In this document: piece by piece, positions 53,696-62,202 of the stretch
Numbering within the stretch: the stretch's first letter is position 1
Layout of the letters: every line of letters begins with the position of its first letter
Origin: JBBDWK01 sp040902885
Lineage (GTDB): Bacteria > Acidobacteriota > Terriglobia > Bryobacterales > Bryobacteraceae
DNA: 64,000 bases
Direction of reading: 5' to 3'
NCBI GenBank assembly: GCA_040902885.1
Contig: JBBDWK010000052.1
Location: 66,067-130,066 of the forward strand
Translations under genes and position numbers: made by a program
The notes under the pieces: model-generated
Databases searched by the model: none
The model's input: the letters and a program-made list of their open reading frames with translations, nothing else
What the model was told of the DNA's origin: nothing

Positions 53696-54850
53696 TCAGT
53701 CTCCAAGGAACTTTCCGTAATGCCGCAACCCTCTTACGTTGTCGCAAACCGCTTTGAGGGCCGCCGTGAGGGGGATGGCCAGTACAAGTCCGGGTGCGTT
53801 CCAGAGGAAACCCCAAAGCATCAGCGCGACGGTGACCACCAGCGGGTTCAGATGGACGCGAGAGCCTACAATCTTCGGATAAAACAGGTTCAGCGCCACC
53901 ACGTGCAAGAGAGTGACCGTCGCGCCCAGGAGCAGGTAGGCGCTCAGATCGCTGTGCACCGCCAGCGCGACGAAGATCGGCGGGATCATTGCCACGGGCA
54001 GACCAATATAAGGCACCAGGCTGAGGAAGCCGCTCAGCGGCCCCACCAGAAGCGGGAAGGGCAACCCCAGCTTCCAGAATGCCAGCGAACTGGTAGCCGC
54101 CAGCAGCAGGCCGAGCACGAAGTTTCCCACTACGAAGCCGCGCACCATGTCGGCAATGCCCTGCAGGCTTTTGGCCGCCACCACACGATCCTCGCTCTCA
54201 AAGAACTGCAGAAAGCTGCGGTGTATATGGTCGCGCCAGCTCAGCATGAAGTACACCAGGAAGGGGACGAACGAGGCCATCAGAAGCATCTGGTACAAGG
54301 ACCCCAGACGCGAGTAGAAATAAGCCAGCATGGGAGATTCGCTGTGAATCCGGACTTCCTGGATGGTGGGCTCCAGGGGAAGCACCGGTTCGGCGGGCCG
54401 GCCCCTCGTCTTTTTCTTGGTCTTGGCCTGTTCCAGAACCTCCTGCTGCTTCTCCTGCTGGCGCCTTGGGACAATCAGCCGGTAGGTCGCCCGTTCCATG
54501 CCTTCCACCCGGTCGCGCGCCGCCTCCAGAACTTCGCCGATGCGCCGGCTGTAAGTAGGCAGGTCGTCGACCAGCACGGACATCTGGCTGTAAACGCCGA
54601 GTCCCAGAAGGTAGACGACCAGCAGCGCGAGACTACAGATGACGAAGCTGGCCAGGCTGCGGGGCAGACGGAGGCGCATCAGAAGCGCCACGAACGGCTC
54701 GAGGATGAAGGCGATCACCACGGCCGCGATCAGCGTGATAAAAAACGCCTGGGCCCAGTACAGAACGGCGAGAGCCGCGCAGATCACAAGCACGGAAATA
54801 GAGCCGCTCCGGACTCCCTCTCGACCGAAAGTTCTTGTAATCAGCGCCAC
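53696..54850 (-). CDS. AI-2E family transporter (PerM-like permease)
   Basis: 384 residues with the AI-2E/PerM fold. Two N-terminal transmembrane helices (VLVICAALAVLYWAQAFF, VVIAFILEPFVALLM) precede a soluble segment (~100-180) that includes a highly basic stretch (QAKTKKKTRGRP). It continues with a cluster of helices that contains FVVGNFVLGLLLAATSS, LVPYIGLPVAMIPPIF and the conserved LNPLVVTVALMLWGFLWN. These proteins are thought to export small solutes or sodium/protons; autoinducer export is proven only for a few. The start is a GTG at 54850. It is divergent from ruvX, with 76 bp between starts. Confidence 0.93.
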   Translation of the reverse strand: MALITRTFGREGVRSGSISVLVICAALAVLYWAQAFFITLIAAVVIAFILEPFVALLMRLRLPRSLASFVICSLALLVVYLLGLGVYSQMSVLVDDLPTYSRRIGEVLEAARDRVEGMERATYRLIVPRRQQEKQQEVLEQAKTKKKTRGRPAEPVLPLEPTIQEVRIHSESPMLAYFYSRLGSLYQMLLMASFVPFLVYFMLSWRDHIHRSFLQFFESEDRVVAAKSLQGIADMVRGFVVGNFVLGLLLAATSSLAFWKLGLPFPLLVGPLSGFLSLVPYIGLPVAMIPPIFVALAVHSDLSAYLLLGATVTLLHVVALNLFYPKIVGSRVHLNPLVVTVALMLWGFLWNAPGLVLAIPLTAALKAVCDNVRGLRHYGKFLGD

Positions 54851-54926
54851 AACGAGAAGACTAAGCTATATGTAATTTATCATGCTGTGCCACGCGGTGA
54901 ACCCCGGGCCGTATAATTGGAGAGAG

Positions 54927-55358
54927 ATGGAGCCGCCGGCGGGCAGGATTCTGGCCCTGGATCTGGGAAAGCGGCGCATAGGATTGGCGATCAGCGACGA
55001 GATGGGTTGGACGGCGCAGGGTCTCGAAACGCTTCAGCGCCGCAACTTGCGCGCCGACCTGGGAGAGCTTTCCCGGCTGGCTTCCGAGAAGGGCGTCAAC
55101 CTTTTCCTTGTCGGGTATCCCCTTCACATGAGCGGAGACGAGGGCAGGCAGACGGAATGGGTCCGCGATTTCGCCGGAAAGCTGGCCGGCAAGACCGGCG
55201 TGGAAGTGAAGCTCTGGGACGAGCGGCTGACCACGGTGGCGGCACAGCGCGTCCTGCGCGAAAGCGGCATCGGAATTGAGAAGCGCGCAGGAGCCGTGGA
55301 CCGCCTCTCGGCCGTGATTCTGCTCCAGAGCTATCTCGATTCACTGACTCAATCGTGA
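54927..55358 (+). CDS. ruvX: Holliday junction resolvase-like RuvX (YqgF)
   Basis: 143 residues. The YqgF RNase H-like fold is plain: ILALDLGKRRIGLAISDEMG (first catalytic Asp), NLFLVGYPLHMSGDEG and VKLWDERLTTVAAQRVL (catalytic Glu), ending DRLSAVILLQSYLD (last Asp). It acts in pre-16S rRNA 5' end processing in other bacteria. Start at ATG 54927 with GGAGAG upstream. It is followed immediately by mltG, the typical ruvX-mltG pairing. Confidence 0.95.
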   Translation: MEPPAGRILALDLGKRRIGLAISDEMGWTAQGLETLQRRNLRADLGELSRLASEKGVNLFLVGYPLHMSGDEGRQTEWVRDFAGKLAGKTGVEVKLWDERLTTVAAQRVLRESGIGIEKRAGAVDRLSAVILLQSYLDSLTQS

Positions 55359-56353
55359 TGTTTCGGGTGTTGCGAACTCTCGCTTTGCTGGTTTTCCTGG
55401 CCACGCTGGCCGGGGGCGCGGCTCTGCTTCTGCTCACCCAGGAGTACGCGGGCTTCAACAGCGCCGTATTCGTGGACGTTCCGCGCGGCACCGGGACACG
55501 CCAGATCGCCCGCATGCTGCGCGACGCCGGAGTCGTGCGCCACGAAGGACTCTTTCTGCTGGCCCGCGCGGTGCGGCCGAACGCCCTGCTTCTGGCGGGC
55601 GAGTACCGGTTCGCGCGTCCCGGTTCCGTGCTGGACGTCTTCGAGCGCATCGCACGCGGCGACATTTTTTATTATCAGTTGCTGGTGGCCGAAGGGAACA
55701 ACATGTTCGACATCGCTGCCGCGGTGGACAAACTGGGGATTGTTTCGGCGGCGGACTTTCTGGCAGCGGCCCGCGATCCCTTTCTCATTCGCGATCTCGC
55801 GCCGGACGCGCCTTCGCTCGAAGGCTATCTCTTCCCCGACACGTACCGCTTTCCACGGAACACCGGCGCGCGGCAGATGTGCCAGGTTATGGTTGCTCGG
55901 TTTCGCAAGGAGTGGAAGGCTCTCGGCGCACCGGAGAATGTGCATCACATGGTAACGCTGGCATCGCTGGTGGAAGAGGAAACGGCGGTCCCCGAGGAGC
56001 GCCCCGCGGTTTCGTCGGTTTTTCAAAACCGGCTGAAGCTAGGCATGAAGCTGGACTGCGATCCATCCACTGTTTACGCGGCGCTGCTCGAAGGGCGCTA
56101 TCGCGGAACGCTCCACAGGTCCGATCTTTTGAACGCACACCCCTACAACACCTACCGGAACCCGGGGCTGCCGCCCGGTCCGATTGCCAATCCCGGTATG
56201 CAGTCCTTGCGCGCCGCGCTCGATCCGGCCGATACGGAATACCTGTACTTTGTCGCCGTTCCCGACGGCGCCGGCCGCCATGTCTTTTCCCGCGACCTCA
56301 GCACGCACAGCGCCGCCGCCGCCAAATATCGCCGTGCCCGCCAAGGCAAGTAG
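55358..56353 (+). CDS. mltG: Endolytic murein transglycosylase MltG
   Basis: 331 residues with an N-terminal membrane anchor (FRVLRTLALLVFLATLAGGA). It contains a LysM-like segment (VDVPRGTGTRQIARMLRDAG) and the YceG catalytic domain with LEGYLFPDTYRFP, ASLVEEETAVPEERP (catalytic Glu), KLDCDPSTVYAAL and NTYRNPGLPPGPIANPG. It cuts nascent glycan strands in the periplasm to end chain growth. ATG 55358 overlaps the ruvX stop by one base (GTG 55355 is possible), so translation is coupled. Confidence 0.95.
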   Translation: MFRVLRTLALLVFLATLAGGAALLLLTQEYAGFNSAVFVDVPRGTGTRQIARMLRDAGVVRHEGLFLLARAVRPNALLLAGEYRFARPGSVLDVFERIARGDIFYYQLLVAEGNNMFDIAAAVDKLGIVSAADFLAAARDPFLIRDLAPDAPSLEGYLFPDTYRFPRNTGARQMCQVMVARFRKEWKALGAPENVHHMVTLASLVEEETAVPEERPAVSSVFQNRLKLGMKLDCDPSTVYAALLEGRYRGTLHRSDLLNAHPYNTYRNPGLPPGPIANPGMQSLRAALDPADTEYLYFVAVPDGAGRHVFSRDLSTHSAAAAKYRRARQGK

Positions 56354-56810
56354 CAGAAAATCCCGGCTGCTGGACTATCTCGCCCGGCGCGGGATCTCCG
56401 TCGTTACACGGGCCGAGTGGCGCGAGCTGCTCGAGTTGCTGGCCCCCATCTCGGAGGACGCGCTGCGCCATCTTCTCCACCGGCTGGGTGTGCCCGCGGA
56501 ACAGCCGCTGGACGGCGTCCGGCAGGGATCGCTCGACCAGCTCGAATGTTCTCTTCTGGCCTTGCACAAAGTTTATGAGGGCGGCCGGGATCAGGCTCGG
56601 GTGTGCCGGAGACTCGTGATTCAGGCAAAGGACCGCGCACGCATGCTGGCCCGCCATCCCAAAGCGGACCCCGAGCGCAAGGCGCTGAAGGAAGAGATGG
56701 CGCTGTGGATGCTGGTGTGGCTGGAGAATCCGGACGTATTCGAAAGCTGGGCGGGGCTGCGGAAGAGGGCCATCGCGCGCGACGGCCCCCCGGCGAACGG
56801 CGCACCCTGA
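56334..56810 (+). CDS. Conserved hypothetical helical protein
   Basis: 158 residues from GTG 56334, overlapping the end of mltG by 20 bp. It is almost entirely helical and polar, with repeated amphipathic segments (SRLLDYLARRGISVVTRAEW, CSLLALHKVYEGGRDQARVC, LMLARHPKADPERKALKEEM-like) and no transmembrane segment. No catalytic motif or known family is recognisable. Its position after ruvX-mltG suggests co-transcription. It may be a small DNA/RNA-associated or cell-wall accessory factor; function unknown. Confidence 0.6.
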   Translation: MPAKASSRKSRLLDYLARRGISVVTRAEWRELLELLAPISEDALRHLLHRLGVPAEQPLDGVRQGSLDQLECSLLALHKVYEGGRDQARVCRRLVIQAKDRARMLARHPKADPERKALKEEMALWMLVWLENPDVFESWAGLRKRAIARDGPPANGAP

Positions 56811-57134
56811 TTACTGCATCTCGATGGATTCCACCTTCACCACCTCGCCGTCCAGCGAGCCGGTGACTTTGGCCTTGAGGTCTTTGTCCTTGGCGCTTGT
56901 CTTCAGGAGCGCCAGGGATTTGGCGTTGCCGCTCTCGTCGAACTTCACGAACTTGCCGTCGGCGAGCACCAGCCCGAAGCCGCTCTTAGCGCATCCCACG
57001 GCGCACTTTGCGGTGTGATTGGCGAGATCCTTACCCTTGCACATCACGTCCACAAGCGTGCCGTTCCAGGACTCGGCCGCGGCGGCGCCGGCCATCAAGG
57101 CGCCGGCCAATGCAAGAAACCCGATTCGTTTCAT
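56811..57134 (-). CDS. Small secreted Cys/His protein
   Basis: 107 residues with a strong RBS (AAGGAGGAG) and signal peptide (IGFLALAGALMAGAAAAE). The mature domain has VDVMCKGKDLANHTAKCAVG followed by CAKSGFGLVLADGKFVKF: three Cys and a His spaced as in a metal or haem site. Small proteins of this pattern are frequent in Solibacteres, but no function is established. It is convergent with the helical hypothetical gene, with no gap, and lies downstream of the cupin gene on its own strand. Confidence 0.75.
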   Translation of the reverse strand: MKRIGFLALAGALMAGAAAAESWNGTLVDVMCKGKDLANHTAKCAVGCAKSGFGLVLADGKFVKFDESGNAKSLALLKTSAKDKDLKAKVTGSLDGEVVKVESIEMQ

Positions 57135-57165
57135 TCCGAACTCCTCCTTAACAACAGTCCTTATT

Positions 57166-57534
57166 CTACCGGATGGCGTCGCGATGAACCGTGTCCATGG
57201 AGAAGGCCGGCATGCACACCGCGATGTACTCCGCGCCCTCCTCGAACGGCGTGCTGTAGCGGACCCACGCGCCGCTTTGGGCAATCACCGCCTGTCCGGC
57301 GCGAACATCCAGGGCGCCTTCGCTATGCTCGACGCGCAGCACGCCTTTGAGCACGACCGTGAACTCGTCGAACTCCGGCGTCTGGCCGGGCTCCTCCCAG
57401 CCTCCTGGACTGCGCATGTGCGCCACGCTGAGCGCGCCGGTGTTCGAGTTCACGCGCCCGATGTACTCGTCAATCAATTTGGGTTTGTTCCCCGCCGCGG
57501 TAACGCGCGTGGGCGCTTCAATCAGTACTGGCAT
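57166..57534 (-). CDS. Cupin domain protein
   Basis: 122 residues forming one cupin barrel. Motif 1 appears as EFDEFTVVLKGVLRVEHSEG and motif 2 as EEGAEYIAVCMPAFSMD; metal His/Glu residues are only partly conserved (Glu, Asp and a late His). Preceding SPGGWEEPGQTPEFDE suggests the sugar-binding or ethanolamine-type small cupin group. Start at ATG 57534. Precise role unknown. Confidence 0.82.
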   Translation of the reverse strand: MPVLIEAPTRVTAAGNKPKLIDEYIGRVNSNTGALSVAHMRSPGGWEEPGQTPEFDEFTVVLKGVLRVEHSEGALDVRAGQAVIAQSGAWVRYSTPFEEGAEYIAVCMPAFSMDTVHRDAIR

Positions 57535-57568
57535 GGGAAGGCATCAGTGTAACATGAGCGGCGAGCGG

Positions 57569-57991
57569 TCAGCCTGATGGTAGCGGATAGGTACCCAAGC
57601 TCTGTAATAGTCGGCGCTCCGCGACTCTTTCCGCCGCATTCAGCCGCAGTAATCGGACCGTGGCAGCGCCAATCTGCGTATGTGATCCAATGAATTCGGC
57701 ATCGAGACGGAAATGATCAGCCCAGCGGTCGCGTCGCGGATCAAAGAGTCGGACGGCGAGTCCCGTCGTTCGATCGATCGAAGCGACATCGCTCCCCTTG
57801 TGGCGATTGCAGAGAACGCAGGCGTATGCCAAATTGTCGAAATCGGAAGAGCCGCCGTGCTTGCGGCTAATGACGTGATCGATTTGGTGCGGAAAACCTG
57901 CGTCTTCTTCGTGGAGGAGGCAATATTCGCATCGATAATCCGCGCGGCGGGCTACTTCGGCGCGAAGCTGCTCGCTGATCTCACTGGCCAC
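57569..57991 (-). CDS. HNH endonuclease
   Basis: 140 residues. A compact HNH nuclease: CEYCLLHEEDAGFP with the first CxxC, then HQIDHVISRKHGG (catalytic His) and SDFDNLAYACVLCNRHKGSD (Asn, second CxxC, final His). The C-terminal ~60 residues are helical. The start is a GTG that overlaps the preceding small gene by 11 bp, so the two are co-translated. Such HNH-small protein pairs occur in many bacteria, and a toxin-like or DNA-modifying role is inferred only. Confidence 0.9.
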   Translation of the reverse strand: MASEISEQLRAEVARRADYRCEYCLLHEEDAGFPHQIDHVISRKHGGSSDFDNLAYACVLCNRHKGSDVASIDRTTGLAVRLFDPRRDRWADHFRLDAEFIGSHTQIGAATVRLLRLNAAERVAERRLLQSLGTYPLPSG

Positions 57992-58229
57992 GCGAAAGGA
58001 TCTGGCGAGCCTTCGCCTTCGCCATTCTCAGAATGTGCTCCAACTCCATAAAGTGGTCTAGTTCCGCCTTCTCATCCGGCGGCAAGCCGCTTTCCTTCTC
58101 ACGCTCGATCAGCTCAGCGACTCTCTGCTGCGCTTCCGGCGAGGGCCGGAAATGAGCAACAGCCTCCGGCGTGGTGCCGGCGGCGATGAAGTCGATGATC
58201 TCCAAATAGGCGGGAATGACCATGCTCAT
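57981..58229 (-). CDS. Small acidic protein coupled to HNH endonuclease
   Basis: 82 residues, helical and acidic, with no transmembrane segment. The visible pattern is EIIDFIAAGTTPEAVAHFRP followed by a coiled segment VAELIEREKESGLPPDEKAELDHFMELE. It is preceded by AGGGGAGA and overlaps the nuclease gene. The size, position and acidic character fit an antitoxin or specificity partner of the HNH protein, but no homologue of known function is recognised. Confidence 0.75.
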   Translation of the reverse strand: MSMVIPAYLEIIDFIAAGTTPEAVAHFRPSPEAQQRVAELIEREKESGLPPDEKAELDHFMELEHILRMAKAKARQILSRGQ

Positions 58230-58332
58230 TCTCCCCTCATTCTACATGAGCGCGTGCCGCGCCTGGGTTTAATCACATATCCGGTCAGCCGCCTCTACCG
58301 CTTGGGAACACTGTCTGAGTCAAGACCGGAGA

Positions 58333-59844
58333 TCAGTTCTTGGCCCCGCTGTTCGCGGAGCGTAACAGGCGGCGATGGATCTCGAGTTCGCGCTGAGCGA
58401 GCTGCGCCTCTCCCGTCCCGCGGTATGCCCGGTAAAGCAGGTAATGCGCGGTTTCATGTTGCGGCGAGGTTCGAATCACTTCTCGCAGAAGGGGAATGGA
58501 CTGTGCGGCCTTGCCCAACTGCAGATAGGCCTTGGCCAGCTCCAGCTTGGTGGGTTGAAAGCCGGAGCGCAGATCCAGGGACCTCTCGAGCATGGGACCT
58601 CCGGCGGCTGCGTCGCCTTTTCTTACCAGTGCGGCGCCCAGCTCGTAGTAGGCGCCATGATGGTAGGGCGATAACTTCAGCTCCTCACGCAATTCGCGCA
58701 TCCCCTCCTCGTCCCGGCCCTGCAGGAGCAGCACGCGCCCCAGGGAAAAGCGCACCCCGGATCTCCGCCCGTCGCGCCGCAGCGCTTCCCGAAAGCAAAC
58801 CTCGGCCTCCGTGAAATCGGCTGCGAATTCCGCGTTCAATCCCTTGCTCAGCCATACTTGCGCGGAATCGGGCGCGGCCTTCTCGAGACGCTCGAAGCGC
58901 TCGGCGGCGCCGGCGCTATAGATGCGATTCAACCAGAACAGCGCTTCCTCGTCCTCGGGGTGCTTCCGCAGCCTCGCGCGCAGCGCCAGCGGCTCCGGAA
59001 TCTCTTCCCGCAGCCGGATGGGAATCTGGGAGGGCACGGCCGGTTTCACCAGCGGGTGCCGGGATCTCAGACTGCGCCGCATCTCCAACAAATCTCTGTC
59101 TTGGGGAAAAGCCGCCAAACCGGCATCCACCTCGGCCATCGCCTCAGCCGCGTTTCCGGATTGTTCGTGCGCATAAGCCAGCAACTGATGGGCCTCGGGA
59201 TACTTCTCGTAGGCGACGGCGATTTTCAGGTAGGGAGCTGCATCGCGATACTTCGCGGAGCGCAGGAGATGTTGGCCATACCGGAGGTTCGCGAGAAAGC
59301 TCCGCGGTGCGAGGCGCAGCTCGTCCTCCAGTTCCTTCGCGGCTTCGTCGTACCGCTTCAGCGACCAGAGAATCTCCGCCGCATCCAGGTGCGGCCCAGG
59401 CAGACGCGGATTCGCTTTCAGGGCCTCGCGCAGCTCGGCCAGCGCGTTATCGGTGTCGCCAGACGAGCTGTGACGGTAGGACAGATGCTGGTGTTTGCGC
59501 GCTAAGCTGCCGGGCAGGCTGGAGAGCTTCTCTGAAAGCTGTCTTGCCTGCCGTGTGTAGACTTCCGAAGCGGCGAACAGGTAATCGGGATCCTTCGCCA
59601 TGACTTCGTCGAGGCGTTCAAAATGCGCCAGCGCGCATTCCAGATCGTCCAGGGCGAAGCACGAATAGGCCAGCCAGTACCGGACCTTGGCATGAGACTG
59701 GTCCGCGCGCAGCGCTTTCTCGAGAACTGTCCGGGCTCGCTGAAACTGGTTGTTCTCGTAGAGCCTGCGGCCTTCCTCGAGCGGAGAGATCCCCGCCCAG
59801 GCATGGCCGGCGAGAATGAGCGCACTGAGCTTTGCCAGCCTCAT
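58333..59844 (-). CDS. Secreted TPR protein
   Basis: 503 residues with a signal peptide (KLSALILAGHAWAG). It is filled with about ten TPR-type helix pairs, for example GRRLYENNQFQRARTVLEKA, KVRYWLAYSCFALDDLECAL, PHLDAAEILWSLKRYDEAAK and HYLLYRAYRGTGEAQLA. There is no enzymatic domain. It overlaps the next upstream TPR gene by 4 bp (ATGA), so they are co-translated. TPR proteins beside CRTAC1/TonB genes in this phylum are thought to be periplasmic or outer-membrane scaffolds. Confidence 0.9.
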   Translation of the reverse strand: MRLAKLSALILAGHAWAGISPLEEGRRLYENNQFQRARTVLEKALRADQSHAKVRYWLAYSCFALDDLECALAHFERLDEVMAKDPDYLFAASEVYTRQARQLSEKLSSLPGSLARKHQHLSYRHSSSGDTDNALAELREALKANPRLPGPHLDAAEILWSLKRYDEAAKELEDELRLAPRSFLANLRYGQHLLRSAKYRDAAPYLKIAVAYEKYPEAHQLLAYAHEQSGNAAEAMAEVDAGLAAFPQDRDLLEMRRSLRSRHPLVKPAVPSQIPIRLREEIPEPLALRARLRKHPEDEEALFWLNRIYSAGAAERFERLEKAAPDSAQVWLSKGLNAEFAADFTEAEVCFREALRRDGRRSGVRFSLGRVLLLQGRDEEGMRELREELKLSPYHHGAYYELGAALVRKGDAAAGGPMLERSLDLRSGFQPTKLELAKAYLQLGKAAQSIPLLREVIRTSPQHETAHYLLYRAYRGTGEAQLAQRELEIHRRLLRSANSGAKN

Positions 59845-60842
59845 TGCCGGGGCTTGCTCCGCTTGAGGGCCTCAAAGCGTGCCAGCATCGCATTGCCGCC
59901 TTCGCGGTCGCCCTGCCGCAGTTTCAGCAGGCCTAACTCGTAGAACGCGGGCGCATCGGTCGGATCGAGCGCGATGGATTGTTCCAGTTGCTCCCGCGCC
60001 TCCCGATTGCGCCCCAGCTTGCGGTAAATCCGGCCCAGATAGTAGCGAGCTCTCGCGGATTGGGGATTGAGCGTCAGAGCCTCGCCGAGCAACTGAAGGC
60101 TCCGCTCCATCTCCTCGTGCTCAATGAGGAAAGATGCATAGTTGATGAATGGCCATTCATCCCTCGCCTTCAGCCTGGATGAGGCTTCGATAGCCATCTC
60201 GAAGTGCGCTCTCGCCTGGCCCATGTCTCCCAAACTCCGATAGCAGAAGGCGAGATTCACCAGTACGTCCGGATAACCGGGCAGAAGCCGCAGGGCGGTT
60301 CGCGAAGAGGTCATGGACTCTTCGATGCGGTTGTTCGAGTAATAGTGGCGCGCCAGATGGTAGTGAAGCTCCGGGCTGCGCGGATTCAAGGCCACCGCGC
60401 TGCGAAAGCCTTCCAGTGCGCCGTCCTTCAAGTCCAGCACCACATAATTCAAAGCTGAAAGATGATGCACGCGCCAGTCGTACTTGTCGATGCGAAAGGC
60501 GCGGCCCAGAAGCTCGATGGATTCCTTGTGCCTCCCCGTGCGAAATTCGAGAAACGCGTTGATATAGAGCAGGTCCGTGGAAGCCGGATTTTGCTTCAGC
60601 GCTTTCCGGGCGCGCTCCAGCCCCGACCCGTAATTTTTCACTTCGCGGTAAGTCTGCGCCAGCCGGTATGCGCCTTCGCGATCCGGCGCGCCGGGAAGCA
60701 CGCACTGCCATAGCGCGTCTTGGGCCTCGCGGAAGGCTCGCGCTTCCATCAGGGCCGCGCCGCGAACGCACGCCGTTTCCGTCTCTCCGGGCGCCGGGGA
60801 AACGAACGCAAACAGCAGCAGTGCAAACAGACGGCTCCGCAA
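59841..60842 (-). CDS. Secreted TPR protein
   Basis: 333 residues from a TTG start with GGAG ~8 nt upstream. After a signal peptide (RLFALLLFAFVSPAPGE) it has ~7 TPR units, such as AYRLAQTYREVKNYGSGLER, LHYHLARHYYSNNRIEESM and RYYLGRIYRKLGRNREAREQ. It shares its operon with the longer TPR gene after it, and is divergent from a third TPR gene with ~67 bp between starts. Confidence 0.9.
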   Translation of the reverse strand: MRSRLFALLLFAFVSPAPGETETACVRGAALMEARAFREAQDALWQCVLPGAPDREGAYRLAQTYREVKNYGSGLERARKALKQNPASTDLLYINAFLEFRTGRHKESIELLGRAFRIDKYDWRVHHLSALNYVVLDLKDGALEGFRSAVALNPRSPELHYHLARHYYSNNRIEESMTSSRTALRLLPGYPDVLVNLAFCYRSLGDMGQARAHFEMAIEASSRLKARDEWPFINYASFLIEHEEMERSLQLLGEALTLNPQSARARYYLGRIYRKLGRNREAREQLEQSIALDPTDAPAFYELGLLKLRQGDREGGNAMLARFEALKRSKPRQ

Positions 60843-60909
60843 GGTCGGCTCCGATTCTCTCTTAACTTATCATCCCCTCCGGATGGGCGAAACCGGCTAT
60901 TCTGAGGGC

Positions 60910-62202
60910 ATGATCCGGCTAATTGCGTGTCTTGCGGCGGTTGCCGCCGCATTCGCGCAAACGCCCGGCGAGGATCGCCCGCGCACCGCGGGCGCCGATC
61001 TCTATCTCGCCAACCGGTTTCAGGAGGCGCGCACGTACCTGGAAACGGAGATCGCATCCGGGAAGGCCGCTCCAGAGTCGCATTACTGGCTCGGGTATGC
61101 CTACCTCGCTCTGTCCCTCCGGGACAAGGCCGTCGCGCAGTTCGAAAAGTATCTTCAATCGAAACCCGATGACGAAGACGTGCTTTACGCCGTTGCGCGA
61201 ACCTATTCCGAACTGGCATTCATGAGCCTCCAGCGCATCTTTAGCCTGGACCCGGAATCGGCGCGCGCTTATCAGATGCGGGGAATCCGTTTTGAGCTCG
61301 AGAAATCCTGGCAGGATGCTATCCGGGAGTATGAGATGGCGCTGAAGGTCAACCCCAATACTCGCGGCATTCACTCATCCATAGGACGCATCTACGAAAG
61401 GGAATTGAAGGATGCCGTTCGGGCGCAAGCGGCTTACCAAAAAGAACTGCCGCCGCTGCCGCCGGATTCGCCTGGGGAAGCCGCCAAGGGCATCCGCAAG
61501 CTGGAAGAAAAACGGATCGAGGAGAGCCTGCCGCACTTGTTGCGATGGCGCGAGGCCGAGCCGTCGAACCCCGACGTTTACTACTACCTCGGCGAAGCTT
61601 TCACGGATCTGAAGGTGAAGGCCATTCAGCGTTTGAAGACCGCCAGTCCAAACTCCTATCGGCTGCACCAGATTCTCGCTGAAAATTACGCCTCCATTCA
61701 TCGGAAGCCCGAAGCCATCGCCGAATATAGGAAAGTGATCGCGCTACAGCCGCAATTGCCCGGCGCGCATTACGAATTGGCCAGACTCTCGAGCGATACG
61801 GACCCCGAGGAGGCGGTGAAGCTGCTCCGAAAGGAGCTGGCCATCGACCCGCTGCATTACGCGGCAAAGAGCCTCCTCGGCCGGCTGCACGTGGCGCTGG
61901 ATCGGCCTGCCGAGGCCATTCCCTTGTTGCGGGCGGCACTGGAGGCGAAGCCGGATCTCCTGGATGCCCGCAAGGCGCTGGGCCGCGCGCTGGTCAATAC
62001 AAAGGAGCCCGCGGAGGCGCTGCCGCACCTGCGGGCGGTAGAGGACGCGAACCCGGACGACGAGCAGATCCACTTTTTGCTCTCGCAGGCTTACAGGATG
62101 CTGGGCAAGAACGTGGAGGCCGCACGCGAAATGCAGCTTCACCAGCAAACGCTCCGCAAGCTGGCCCGGCCAGATCAGGGCCTCGGCAACCGGACGAACT
62201 GA
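60910..62202 (+). CDS. Secreted TPR protein
   Basis: 430 residues from ATG 60910 with GAGGGC upstream. Signal peptide 1-16 (LIACLAAVAAAFAQ). About nine TPR repeats follow: ESHYWLGYAYLALSLRDKAV, DPEEAVKLLRKELAIDPLHY, and near the C-terminus EQIHFLLSQAYRMLGKNVEA. Its general layout resembles the TPR gene at 58333, so duplication is likely. Its 3' end overlaps the convergent CRTAC1 gene by 28 bp. Confidence 0.9.
   Translation: MIRLIACLAAVAAAFAQTPGEDRPRTAGADLYLANRFQEARTYLETEIASGKAAPESHYWLGYAYLALSLRDKAVAQFEKYLQSKPDDEDVLYAVARTYSELAFMSLQRIFSLDPESARAYQMRGIRFELEKSWQDAIREYEMALKVNPNTRGIHSSIGRIYERELKDAVRAQAAYQKELPPLPPDSPGEAAKGIRKLEEKRIEESLPHLLRWREAEPSNPDVYYYLGEAFTDLKVKAIQRLKTASPNSYRLHQILAENYASIHRKPEAIAEYRKVIALQPQLPGAHYELARLSSDTDPEEAVKLLRKELAIDPLHYAAKSLLGRLHVALDRPAEAIPLLRAALEAKPDLLDARKALGRALVNTKEPAEALPHLRAVEDANPDDEQIHFLLSQAYRMLGKNVEAAREMQLHQQTLRKLARPDQGLGNRTN

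Noticed and set aside
54912..54917. TATAAT as a -10 box for ruvX
   Set aside because: It would place the transcription start beyond the Shine-Dalgarno, only a few bases before the ATG, and no -35 hexamer stands at the right distance.
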